Source: Candidatus Polarisedimenticolaceae bacterium (GTDB lineage: Bacteria > Acidobacteriota > Polarisedimenticolia > Polarisedimenticolales > DASRJG01). From it: a DNA stretch of 64,000 bases. The notes under the pieces are model-generated. The model saw only the letters and a program-made list of their open reading frames with translations. It was not told where the DNA came from and ran no database searches. A program made the position numbers and the translations under genes. This document shows positions 34,808 through 42,499 of the stretch, in pieces. Position 1 is the first letter of the stretch; every line of letters begins with the position of its first letter. Location: assembly GCA_036275915.1 (NCBI GenBank), contig DASUCV010000022.1, positions 1-64,000 on the forward strand, in the 5' to 3' direction.

Positions 34808-37800
34808 GTGTGCTACCTGAACCAAGTGATTCCGTGCTCCGCACCGTACGACTGCCCCGGTGCCGGCAACTACTGCATGACGAGCACCTGCACGAACACG
34901 GGTACGTGCGTCAACTCCACGTGCGACCCGGTGCAATGCGTCTTGGGAACTTGCAACGTGGGGACCTGCCCACCCTACCCACAGTGCCAGCCGCAGCCGA
35001 CGTGCGATACGCCCTCGACGTGCCTGCACTCGACATGCCAGCCCGGAGCGATGGGTCCGCGGTACTTGCAGTCGGTCACGGTGGCGTGGGTGAACGGCAC
35101 GGCGACGTACGGGTACAACGTCGACACCACCTCGTACACAGACCCGGTCCTGCGCAGCGCCAGCGTCCCGACCGGCGAGACCACCAGCTACGAGTACGCA
35201 CCGGCGAGCGGTGAGCCGAGCTACGACCTGGAGCTCAAGCAGCTCACGCTTCCGACCGGAAGCTCGATCGCGTACACCTACCAGGACCACCAGTTCTACT
35301 ACCCGCTTCGCAACACGGGCCAGGGGGTCGAATGCACACGCGTCGTGACGACGAAGTCGGTGGGTTCGGACACCTGGTCGTTCACCTGGCCGTCGGGCCA
35401 GCCGACCGACCGCACGAGCGTCGTCACGGACCCCGAAGGAGCGATGCACAAGTACACGTACACCCGCTACGCGAACACCGGCACGGACCGGATCTGGAAA
35501 GCGGGCCTGCTCGAGAAGACGGAGCTCGTCGACGGCGGGACGACCCTCGTCGAAGACGATTACACCTATACACCGCAGATCATCTCGAACGACAACGTCT
35601 CGGAGAAATCGGGGTACACCGAGAAGGCGCAGGTCGGGCTGCTGACCCAGCGGCAGACAATCCGAAATCCCAATAACAAGACCAGCAAGGTCACTTTCGG
35701 AACGTACGACAAGTACGGCAACCCCGGCTGGAAGCAGGAATACGGTTACGACGGCGCGCTATATCGAAAGACGACCTTCAATTACGCCCACTCGAACGCG
35801 ACCTTCGAAAACGCACACATCGTCGATCGCCCGACGATGATCCGCACCGACGACGCCAGCGGCGTGAAATCAGCGGAGACCGACAACGTCTATGACACGG
35901 CGACGGGTGGCGGGACCGCCTTCGGGAACGTCCACACCTCCACCGTTTGGACGAGCGCAAACAACATCGTGACGACGTTCACGTACGACGCCTACGGAGA
36001 CCTGACCCAGCGCCAGGTCTCGGGCGGCGGCGTGACGCGCACGACCGGATACACCTTTACGCGAGGCACTCTGGACAATCTCGTCGAGGGCGGCCGCACG
36101 ATCTTCGACCGGACGATCGACCTGAACTCGTCGCTCGTCACCTCGGAGCAGAACGCCAACGGCGGGACGACGTACTTCACGTATGACGATTGGTCCCGCC
36201 TGACCGTGATCGCCCCGCCCTCCGATCCGCAGACGACGATCAGCTACTCTGCGACGAACATCACGGTCAATCGCGGCGTTGCGCAGTCGACGTACGACTA
36301 CGACGGCTTCGGGCGGCTGCTTCGGTCGGGCACCCTCGTGGGTGGCGGCGTTTTCAACTACGACGCCGTGGACTACGACTCGCGCGGCGACGTGCTGCGC
36401 AAGTACGAGCCGTCGCACTCGCCGGCATCTCCTGCATACACGGGGTTCAGTCGCGACGCGTTGGGGCGTCCGCTGACCGCCTCGAACCTCGATGGGACGA
36501 CGACCTTCACGTACACCGGCGACACCGCGACGATCAACGACGGCATCTCGCAACGGGTCGTCACATACGACGCCTTCGGACGGATCATCCAGGTCAACGA
36601 GGGGAGCTACGGCACGCAGTACGAGTACGACGTCCTCGATCACCTGACCAAAGTGCGCAGTTTGAACGGCCTAGGCGATCGTGTCTTCACCTGGACCGCT
36701 GCGGGCTCGCTTCTTTCCGAGAACCATCCCGAGACCGGGCTCATCCAGTACGGGATCAACGGCGTCGGCGAGCGATCGTCGAAGACGACCTCCGACGGCC
36801 AGATTGAGTCCTACACGCTCGACGCCGAGGGCCGGGTCACGGCGATCGACCGTCCCGGCGCCGACAACGACGTCCAGCTCTACTACGACGGCAACCCCGT
36901 GCCGAACCACCCGGCCGGCTACGTCTACCCGTCCGGGTTCCTGACGGGGATGTCCGACGCGAGCGGGACGACCGTGTGGCCGACGCGAGACATCAACGGC
37001 CGCGTGCTCACGATGGAGAACAAGCGGTCGGGGATCGTGTACGCATCGTCGATGCAGTACGACTCTCAGGGGAATCTGTCCCGCGTCGACTATCCCCACA
37101 CCGGCGGAACGTCCCGCAGCGTGGTCGTGTACACGAACAACGAAGCCGGTCAGGTCAAGACTGTCACGCTGAACGGCCAGACGATCGTGAGCAACGTCCA
37201 GTACAACCCACGCCTGACGCCGGACAAGTTCGTCTACGGCAACGGCGTCACCGTGAACATCCCGACCTCGGAATACGAGCTGAATCGACCGACCGCGATC
37301 ACGACGTCGGGCGCGAAGGACACCGACGGCTCATCGGCCGACGAGTCGTTGACCTTCAGCTATAACACGCGGGGCCAGGTGAGCAGCATCCTGCGGAACG
37401 GCTTCAACGAAACGTACGGCTATGAAGGCGACCGTGGCTTCCTGACCTCGGCGAGCTACTGGAACGGCACGGTCAACTACGGCTACGACCCCAACGGCAA
37501 TATGACCAGCCGCCAGAGCGCGGCCTTCACCCAGCTCAACTTCAACGTGGGCTACGCGAACAACCGCATCGCCGGTTGCGGGTACTCGCCCTCCGGCTAC
37601 ATGCAGACCTGCGGCGGCCACACCTACACCTATTTCAGCAACGGCAAGCTCAAGGGTGCGGACGCCGCGGTCGACTACCAGTACGACGGCAAGGACCGAC
37701 TGAGCCGCACGCACATCGTCTCGTCTAACACCGCCCTCGCCGACATGTACGTCGAGCCCCTGGGCCGCCTGTCGCGCTTCGAGGCCGTGGGAGGCGCGAG

Positions 37801-39307
37801 CCTGTCTCCATCCATGGACTGGATCTACGCCGCCGGGCAGGTGATCGCCTCGGTCGACTACGACGCGCCGTGCGCCTGCCAGCCCAAGACGTGCGCATCC
37901 GAAAACGTCACGTGCGGGACGATCAGCGACGGCTGCGGCGGCTCGGTCTACTGCGGCGCATGCGGTGGAGGCGGGGGCTGCACGATCGGTGGCGGCAACA
38001 ACGGGTTCGGATCGTCGGGCTCGGCGGTCTTCCAGCGGCAGGATCAAGGACAGCAGCTCGGAGGCTCTGGGCCGAGCTTCTGCAACAACACGAACCTGGC
38101 CGTCACCTATTTCACGTCGGTCTCGTTCTCCTCGGGCCAGGTTTTCCCGCTGTCCCTCCCCGCGCAGGACACCGTTCCCTCCCACGTCTTCTACACGATG
38201 CCGCTCATGTTCGACTCGCGGGCGCTCGCGCCCGGCCTCTATCACGCCGCGATCACGATCACGACGTCGCTCGGCGGCGCCGCCCTCCAGATCCCCGTCA
38301 CCTTGCAAGTCGACGCTGCACCGCCTCCGCAAGACTCGACGAGCGTGACCGGCCAACTCCGCTGGTACGTCGCCGACCACCGCGGCAGCACCAACATGGT
38401 CCTGGACTCCGCCGGCAAGGTCGTCGCGAAGTACGAGTACTTCCCGTTCGGCGAGCAGCGGGTCGGCTCGGCATGCGCGCGGAATGAGGGCCTCTATCAG
38501 GGAAGCCTGAGGGACCAGACCGCCAACCTCTTCGACTTCGGTGCGCGACACGACACGCCGCAATACGACCGGTTCATGGTGCCGGATGTCGCATGGCCAG
38601 ATCTGGAAAGGCCATCAGAGTGGAACCGTTATCTCTACGCTTCGAATGATCCTGTAAATCTGATTGACATTTTTGGGCGGCGTGCGGTCATGGTGTGGTC
38701 AAGGAATGACCTTGATCGGAAGATCAACTGGGGTCCAATCGACACGGTAAAAGAGGAACTGTCGATCGCCGCAATTAATCCAACGTTGCCGGCAAACGCG
38801 CAGATTGGGGCGAGGGTCCTGGGGTCGCTGCTCAATTCGCTATTTCCACCGACGATGCGAGACGCACTAACTGGATTCGATCCCGCTATGATGGCAGTTC
38901 CACTGGGGGGCCTCGTTGACGGGGCTGGCGAACTCGGTCTCAAAGCTGCGCGGAGCGCGTCGGAAGAAATTGGCACCACGGGATTGAGGGAACTCAGCTT
39001 CGCGCAAACGACAGAAGCAGGTCAGGCGCTTGCACAGGTGCAACTGAACCGATTGGCCGGTAACGCCTTCAGAGACCAGATCGCCAACTCGCTCCGAGCG
39101 GAGGGCCGTGAAGTAGTGACGGAGGTGTACAAGAACACACCGTTCGGGAAGCGCTTCATCGACATCGAGGTGTCGCTGGATGGGAAGGTACTTGGGGGGA
39201 TCGAGACAAAGTTAGGTAATTCTCCTTACACAGCAGCGCAGCGCGCGAAGGACGCGTGGTTGTTGCTGGTGGAGCACTATCAAGTCACAGTGGTGCGAGG
39301 CCCGTAG
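34808..39307 (+). CDS. RHS repeat protein with C-terminal PD-(D/E)xK-like toxin domain
   Basis: 1499 residues from the only candidate start (GTG), though coding similarity extends upstream. Cys-rich units are followed by about twenty YD/RHS repeats (TFTYDAYGDLTQRQVSGGGV, YGYDPNGNMTSRQ). A Cys insert (CACQPKTC, CGTISDGCGG) precedes the RHS core RWYVADHRGSTNMVLDSAGK, YEYFPFGEQ and the hypervariable-tip boundary RYLYASNDPVNLIDIFGRR near nucleotide 38680. The tip is AT-richer and ends in RFIDIEVSLDGKVLGGIETK with Glu1466-x-Lys1468, a restriction-endonuclease-like active site. This is the layout of a contact-dependent or secreted polymorphic toxin. The immunity-type gene overlaps its stop. Confidence 0.85.
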   Translation: MCYLNQVIPCSAPYDCPGAGNYCMTSTCTNTGTCVNSTCDPVQCVLGTCNVGTCPPYPQCQPQPTCDTPSTCLHSTCQPGAMGPRYLQSVTVAWVNGTATYGYNVDTTSYTDPVLRSASVPTGETTSYEYAPASGEPSYDLELKQLTLPTGSSIAYTYQDHQFYYPLRNTGQGVECTRVVTTKSVGSDTWSFTWPSGQPTDRTSVVTDPEGAMHKYTYTRYANTGTDRIWKAGLLEKTELVDGGTTLVEDDYTYTPQIISNDNVSEKSGYTEKAQVGLLTQRQTIRNPNNKTSKVTFGTYDKYGNPGWKQEYGYDGALYRKTTFNYAHSNATFENAHIVDRPTMIRTDDASGVKSAETDNVYDTATGGGTAFGNVHTSTVWTSANNIVTTFTYDAYGDLTQRQVSGGGVTRTTGYTFTRGTLDNLVEGGRTIFDRTIDLNSSLVTSEQNANGGTTYFTYDDWSRLTVIAPPSDPQTTISYSATNITVNRGVAQSTYDYDGFGRLLRSGTLVGGGVFNYDAVDYDSRGDVLRKYEPSHSPASPAYTGFSRDALGRPLTASNLDGTTTFTYTGDTATINDGISQRVVTYDAFGRIIQVNEGSYGTQYEYDVLDHLTKVRSLNGLGDRVFTWTAAGSLLSENHPETGLIQYGINGVGERSSKTTSDGQIESYTLDAEGRVTAIDRPGADNDVQLYYDGNPVPNHPAGYVYPSGFLTGMSDASGTTVWPTRDINGRVLTMENKRSGIVYASSMQYDSQGNLSRVDYPHTGGTSRSVVVYTNNEAGQVKTVTLNGQTIVSNVQYNPRLTPDKFVYGNGVTVNIPTSEYELNRPTAITTSGAKDTDGSSADESLTFSYNTRGQVSSILRNGFNETYGYEGDRGFLTSASYWNGTVNYGYDPNGNMTSRQSAAFTQLNFNVGYANNRIAGCGYSPSGYMQTCGGHTYTYFSNGKLKGADAAVDYQYDGKDRLSRTHIVSSNTALADMYVEPLGRLSRFEAVGGASLSPSMDWIYAAGQVIASVDYDAPCACQPKTCASENVTCGTISDGCGGSVYCGACGGGGGCTIGGGNNGFGSSGSAVFQRQDQGQQLGGSGPSFCNNTNLAVTYFTSVSFSSGQVFPLSLPAQDTVPSHVFYTMPLMFDSRALAPGLYHAAITITTSLGGAALQIPVTLQVDAAPPPQDSTSVTGQLRWYVADHRGSTNMVLDSAGKVVAKYEYFPFGEQRVGSACARNEGLYQGSLRDQTANLFDFGARHDTPQYDRFMVPDVAWPDLERPSEWNRYLYASNDPVNLIDIFGRRAVMVWSRNDLDRKINWGPIDTVKEELSIAAINPTLPANAQIGARVLGSLLNSLFPPTMRDALTGFDPAMMAVPLGGLVDGAGELGLKAARSASEEIGTTGLRELSFAQTTEAGQALAQVQLNRLAGNAFRDQIANSLRAEGREVVTEVYKNTPFGKRFIDIEVSLDGKVLGGIETKLGNSPYTAAQRAKDAWLLLVEHYQVTVVRGP

Positions 39308-39903
39308 TGCAGAGCAGTGGCGTATTCAAATCGTCCCTCCCGCTTGTGCGGCGAGGATTGAGAGGCATGGGGTTCTCGCACAGGGGAACGACGTTTTTCC
39401 GCAAGCATGACGATGGGAATACGTTACTGCTCTCGCTACAAAAGAGCACAAAATCACTTGCTTCTGAGACGCTTGTGACAATCAATTATGGGGTCTACAG
39501 TGCGAGAGTAGGTGGAAGGGTCAAAGGGTCAATTCAACCCGCGCCCGACATCTGGGAGGCGCACTGGCGAAGACGCTTGAGCGAAGGCAAATCGGAAAAA
39601 TGGTTGCGCATTGAGTCGGCGGCCACTCCCGAGGAGGTCGCCGGCATACTATTGGAAGCAGCGGCCGGGGTGCTTTTCGAGCTTGAACAGCGATCGTCGG
39701 ATGAGGAACTTCGTGACGAATGGTTAGTGGGAACCTCGCCCGGGTTGACAGAGATGCAACGATTAGTCTATCTCGCGATTCTAGTCAGCGAAATTGGACC
39801 GGTTGATCGACTCGACGATGTGTGGTGTCAAGTAAGAAGCAACACTCACCGCGACGCGATAGAGCGTCAACTCGCGGAACTTGGAATTCGACTCAGCGCG
39901 TGA
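39307..39903 (+). CDS. DUF4304-like immunity protein for the RHS toxin
   Basis: A 198-residue cytoplasmic protein. LRGMGFSHRGTTFFRKHDDG then LLLSLQKSTKSLA and VTINYGVYS match the DUF4304 pattern (L...GF.+.G..F.......LQ.S....F.IN.G..S), a family found as immunity partners of polymorphic toxins. Its GTG start overlaps the TAG stop of the RHS gene by one base. Base composition is as AT-rich as the toxin tip, suggesting they arrived as a cassette. It should neutralise the nuclease-like tip. Confidence 0.75.
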   Translation: MQSSGVFKSSLPLVRRGLRGMGFSHRGTTFFRKHDDGNTLLLSLQKSTKSLASETLVTINYGVYSARVGGRVKGSIQPAPDIWEAHWRRRLSEGKSEKWLRIESAATPEEVAGILLEAAAGVLFELEQRSSDEELRDEWLVGTSPGLTEMQRLVYLAILVSEIGPVDRLDDVWCQVRSNTHRDAIERQLAELGIRLSA

Positions 39904-40211
39904 GGAACGTCGTCAGTCAGCTCACTGGTCGGTGGCGGACGGACCCGAAAGATGCGTGGTCCCTGCGTGAGTTCGGCGACGTATCCCTCGAGTTCGACGG
40001 CGCGGGCAATCTCGTGTATGCAATTCACCTCTCAACCAAGAAGCAACTCATCCATCTCACGTACCGCGTCGAAGGGTCCTGTCTGGTGACCAACCAACCA
40101 TCGTCGCCGCGGGAAGATAGGGTAAAGTTCACTATCATCGGAGACGATCGGCTTGTCCTAGAGAATCCAGCAGCTTTGCCGGCAACTACCTATATACGTG
40201 TGAAAGCTTAG
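39900..40211 (+). CDS. Small protein following the immunity gene, possible second immunity protein
   Basis: A 103-residue protein beginning with a GTG that overlaps the TGA of the DUF4304-like gene (GTGA). LTGRWRTDPKDAW, VSLEFDGAGNLVYAIHL and KFTIIGDDRLVLEN suggest a small lipocalin-like beta barrel (W.....D...LEF...G.....) of the kind annotated as lipocalin-like domains. No signal peptide. Operon position makes an immunity or regulatory function plausible, but nothing in the sequence proves it. Confidence 0.6.
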   Translation: MRNVVSQLTGRWRTDPKDAWSLREFGDVSLEFDGAGNLVYAIHLSTKKQLIHLTYRVEGSCLVTNQPSSPREDRVKFTIIGDDRLVLENPAALPATTYIRVKA

Positions 40212-40466
40212 CTGTTGTCCCGGACCACCGATCTTTCTTCCAGAAAGCAGCGCGATCTGGACGGGCGGGAGTTCGTCGACCTCGCTTCGCCTTCGCGTCA
40301 CCCGTTGGTTTGACGTCGCTATCTGCGCCAGTTCGACCACTCAGTCGATCATCGCAGACACGAGTCAGGTTGCGAGCTCTCCTCAGATGCCTTCTGGCCG
40401 ACGCCAACGAGAGTTCGTCATGACTAGCGCCGTGGTCCGGCGTATTGATTTGCGGAGTTGGCTCGC

Positions 40467-40512
40467 CGGCTGTTAACCAGCGCGCGAGAGTTTCGAAATG
40501 CCTGTCGCTTGG
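40467..40512 (+). pseudogene. Decayed tRNA-Asn 3' half
   Basis: CGGCTGTTAACC at 40467-40478 is identical to the anticodon region of the intact tRNA-Asn. A diverged T-arm-like segment (GAGAGTTTCGAAAT) follows, then the attR-like repeat. The distance from anticodon to 3' end is five bases longer than in the intact gene and the stems are broken, so it is not functional. Confidence 0.55.
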
Positions 40513-40533
40513 GGAGCCAGCCCCCTCGAAATC
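40513..40533 (+). repeat. attR-like direct repeat
   Basis: Exact 21-base copy of 34071-34091, including the tRNA 3' end GGAGCCA. It bounds an apparent 6.4-kb island. Confidence 0.72.
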
Positions 40534-40652
40534 AAAACGCGGCGCGCCCCACCTCCTCGCTCGCACCGGCTTGGCGGAACAGCAGTCGTCAAGTCCATCG
40601 TCGGCAGCGAGTTGGGTTGCGGGGCTGCGACGCGACGCAGCGGAACCTGGAA

Positions 40653-40676
40653 GGGAGGGCCCCTTCGGGCCCTCCC
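40653..40676 (-). terminator. 10-bp hairpin terminator for the small Cys-rich gene
   Basis: GGGAGGGCCC and GGGCCCTCCC with a CTTC loop, twelve bases beyond the stop codon of the minus-strand gene. No T run, but the stem is perfect. Confidence 0.6.
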
Positions 40677-40688
40677 CGGAAGCGCGAG

Positions 40689-40973
40689 CTAGTTGTAGAT
40701 CTGACAGATCGGCGGGTAGTCGGGCGCATCGGCGCACTTGTAGAAGCACGCCGCCTGCGCATCGCAGATGTTGGCGAACTGGTGCGCTTCGAGCGGAACG
40801 TTGCAGCAGTTGACGGCCGGAGATTCGGGCGTGCAGTCGGTCCGACCGAGGCACGTCGCGTCGGCCTTCGGCACGACCTTGGAAGTCAGGGCATCGAGTG
40901 ACATCAGACAGATCGCCGCGATCCCGAAGACCAGCAAGACCTTCTGCACTCTGACCCGGATTCGATTGGACAT
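40689..40973 (-). CDS. Small exported cysteine-rich protein
   Basis: A 94-residue protein with an N-terminal hydrophobic signal or anchor segment (KVLLVFGIAAICLMSLDALT) and an outer domain with eight cysteines (ATCLGRTDC, AVNCCNVPLEAH, ANICDAQAACFYKCADAP, PICQIYN). GGAGG lies five bases before the ATG. No family recognised; disulfide-stabilised and probably periplasmic or surface. A GC hairpin follows. Confidence 0.68.
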   Translation of the reverse strand: MSNRIRVRVQKVLLVFGIAAICLMSLDALTSKVVPKADATCLGRTDCTPESPAVNCCNVPLEAHQFANICDAQAACFYKCADAPDYPPICQIYN

Positions 40974-41717
40974 GTCTGCCTCCGCTGCTTCGCATCCACG
41001 CGCGACAACCATTGCGGCGCGATTGGCGAACCGTGACGCGTGTCGGAGGTCAATGCCGAAAGCTGGAAACTGGCGCTGTCGTCCGTGACCTCACGACAGC
41101 ACGTCCACCCGCGTGCTGGCGCGACCATAACACGTCGTTGCTCGTCAGCATCATGTCGATTGCGTGACAGGAACGGCCGCCACCTACTGAGTGCCCACCC
41201 GCGCTCGGGGGTGGTTTGGGGGAAGCACCGATGGTGAGCGGGCGCTCGTTGGCGATTGAATACTCCGACGGCACGCGCGCGGCAACCGTCCCGTCGCAAT
41301 TGCGTTGCACCGCTGCAACACGCCTCTCGGCTCCTGACATCTCCGCTCCGCAGGATTCGTCGTCGGGCGATTGGGTAACCAACTTGCCCCCGTAGACCTC
41401 AGCGCAAGAACGGTCACGACGGAGGCGCGGATGTCGGCACTCGATCCGCGGCCACCGACGCCGGAGCGCTCCACCTTCGTCGTTCTTGACAGTCCAGTCA
41501 TCGCTTCCCGTTTGCTCACGATGCCGCGTTCCTGAAGGGCTCTCCTGCTCGCTCAATCACGAGCGGAGGCGGACCTCGGGTTACCATTCAGCGCAAGTTG
41601 GTACTCCGACGATCGTTGAGCGGGAGAGTTGATGGGCGCGCGGTCGGTAGAACTCGATCGGGAGCGGGATAGCCTTCGTCTCCAGAACTTGTGCCTCAGG
41701 AGGCGAGTCGTCACACC
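40974..41717. other. 744-base stretch with no supported gene
   Basis: Short frames exist on both strands, but none has a ribosome binding site, plausible composition or recognisable motif. No tRNA or strong hairpin was seen. It may be decayed sequence next to the island. Confidence 0.5.
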
Positions 41718-41936
41718 ATGAATCTCGATCCGGCTTGGCTGTTCCTTTCGTTGATCATCGGCGTCATCGGACTCGCCCTGTTTCTGTACGGGAAGCGAGA
41801 GGCCCGATGGCCGCAAATCGTGGTTGGCTTGCTCTACATGGTTTACCCGTACTTTACGGCGAGCGTGACGTCGCTTCTGATCGTCGGCGTCCTTCTTGCC
41901 GCAGTGCTTTGGTACCTGCTGCGAACCGGGCGGTGA
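41718..41936 (+). CDS. Small two-helix membrane protein
   Basis: A 72-residue protein, MNLDPAWLFLSLIIGVIGLA then LFLYGKREARWPQIVVGLLY and a second helix. It matches a conserved small membrane family seen in many proteobacteria (MDPSWLFLS...G.ALF.YGK...R.PQ...GL..M.YPYF). Function unknown. AGGAGG is about 14 bases upstream, a little far, but the start fits the family. Confidence 0.7.
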   Translation: MNLDPAWLFLSLIIGVIGLALFLYGKREARWPQIVVGLLYMVYPYFTASVTSLLIVGVLLAAVLWYLLRTGR

Positions 41937-42028
41937 CTGTAGCCGGTACAATCTCGAAGCGCGTGCTAGACCCCGGGCGCCTTCTGAATCACAATCCTCC
42001 ACGAAAAAGTTGCGTGGAGGCGCATCAC

Positions 42029-42493
42029 GTGATTCTCGAACCGACGATCTCGCGAACCCCGCGCGCGTTCCTCAGCTTCGCGGCGGCCGCGGCAGGTATG
42101 ATCCTAGTCGTTTCGATGACTGGCGTCATCGCAAGCCCTGACTCACTGAATGGTGTCGATCGTGAGAAGCAGAAGCGCACGATGGCCGCGATGCGATCCA
42201 TCGGAGCGGCGATGGAAGCCTACAGCGTGGACAACAACGTCTATCCGGTCGCCGCATCGATCTTGTCGTTGCGACCCTTGCTCGAGCCCCGTTACATCAA
42301 TCCGTTGCCGATGACGGACGGGTGGGGGTGGTCTTTCAGCATCTCTTCGGTTCCGTCAGCTTACACGCTTCTCTCACTTGGAAAGGACGGAACCATCATC
42401 AGCTGCGCACCTGCGAGAACGACAGATTTTCGTGACGACATCTGCATGGTCAACGGTGGGTTCACGCGCTACCCGGCGGGACCTCAGCAGTAG
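42029..42493 (+). CDS. Pseudopilin-like (GspG-type C-terminal) protein
   Basis: A 154-residue protein with one N-terminal membrane helix (AFLSFAAAAAGMILVVSMTG). The following segment (KQKRTMAAMRSIGAAMEAYS, VDNNVYP, then LLEPRYINPLPMTDGWGWSF) is typical of type II secretion/pseudopilin-like proteins found singly in such genomes. A prepilin cleavage motif G-F-T-L is not seen, so it may not enter a pilus. The GTG start follows GGAGG. It converges on the kelch gene with six bases between stops. Confidence 0.7.
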   Translation: MILEPTISRTPRAFLSFAAAAAGMILVVSMTGVIASPDSLNGVDREKQKRTMAAMRSIGAAMEAYSVDNNVYPVAASILSLRPLLEPRYINPLPMTDGWGWSFSISSVPSAYTLLSLGKDGTIISCAPARTTDFRDDICMVNGGFTRYPAGPQQ

Positions 42494-42499
42494 CTCTCT

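Larger units (their letters stand above)
40212..40688. other. Right edge of the island; no protein gene
   Basis: About 475 bases with no convincing gene. It contains the decayed tRNA-Asn half, the attR-like repeat and a 10-bp hairpin at the right end that belongs to the minus-strand gene beyond. Confidence 0.55.

Noticed and set aside
34410-34820. 136-residue frame over the Cys-rich RHS extension
   Set aside because: Frame-shifted shadow of the Cys repeats, with no independent support.
40974-41717. Several 60-170-residue frames beside the island
   Set aside because: No ribosome binding site, overlapping on both strands, no motif; look like chance frames.
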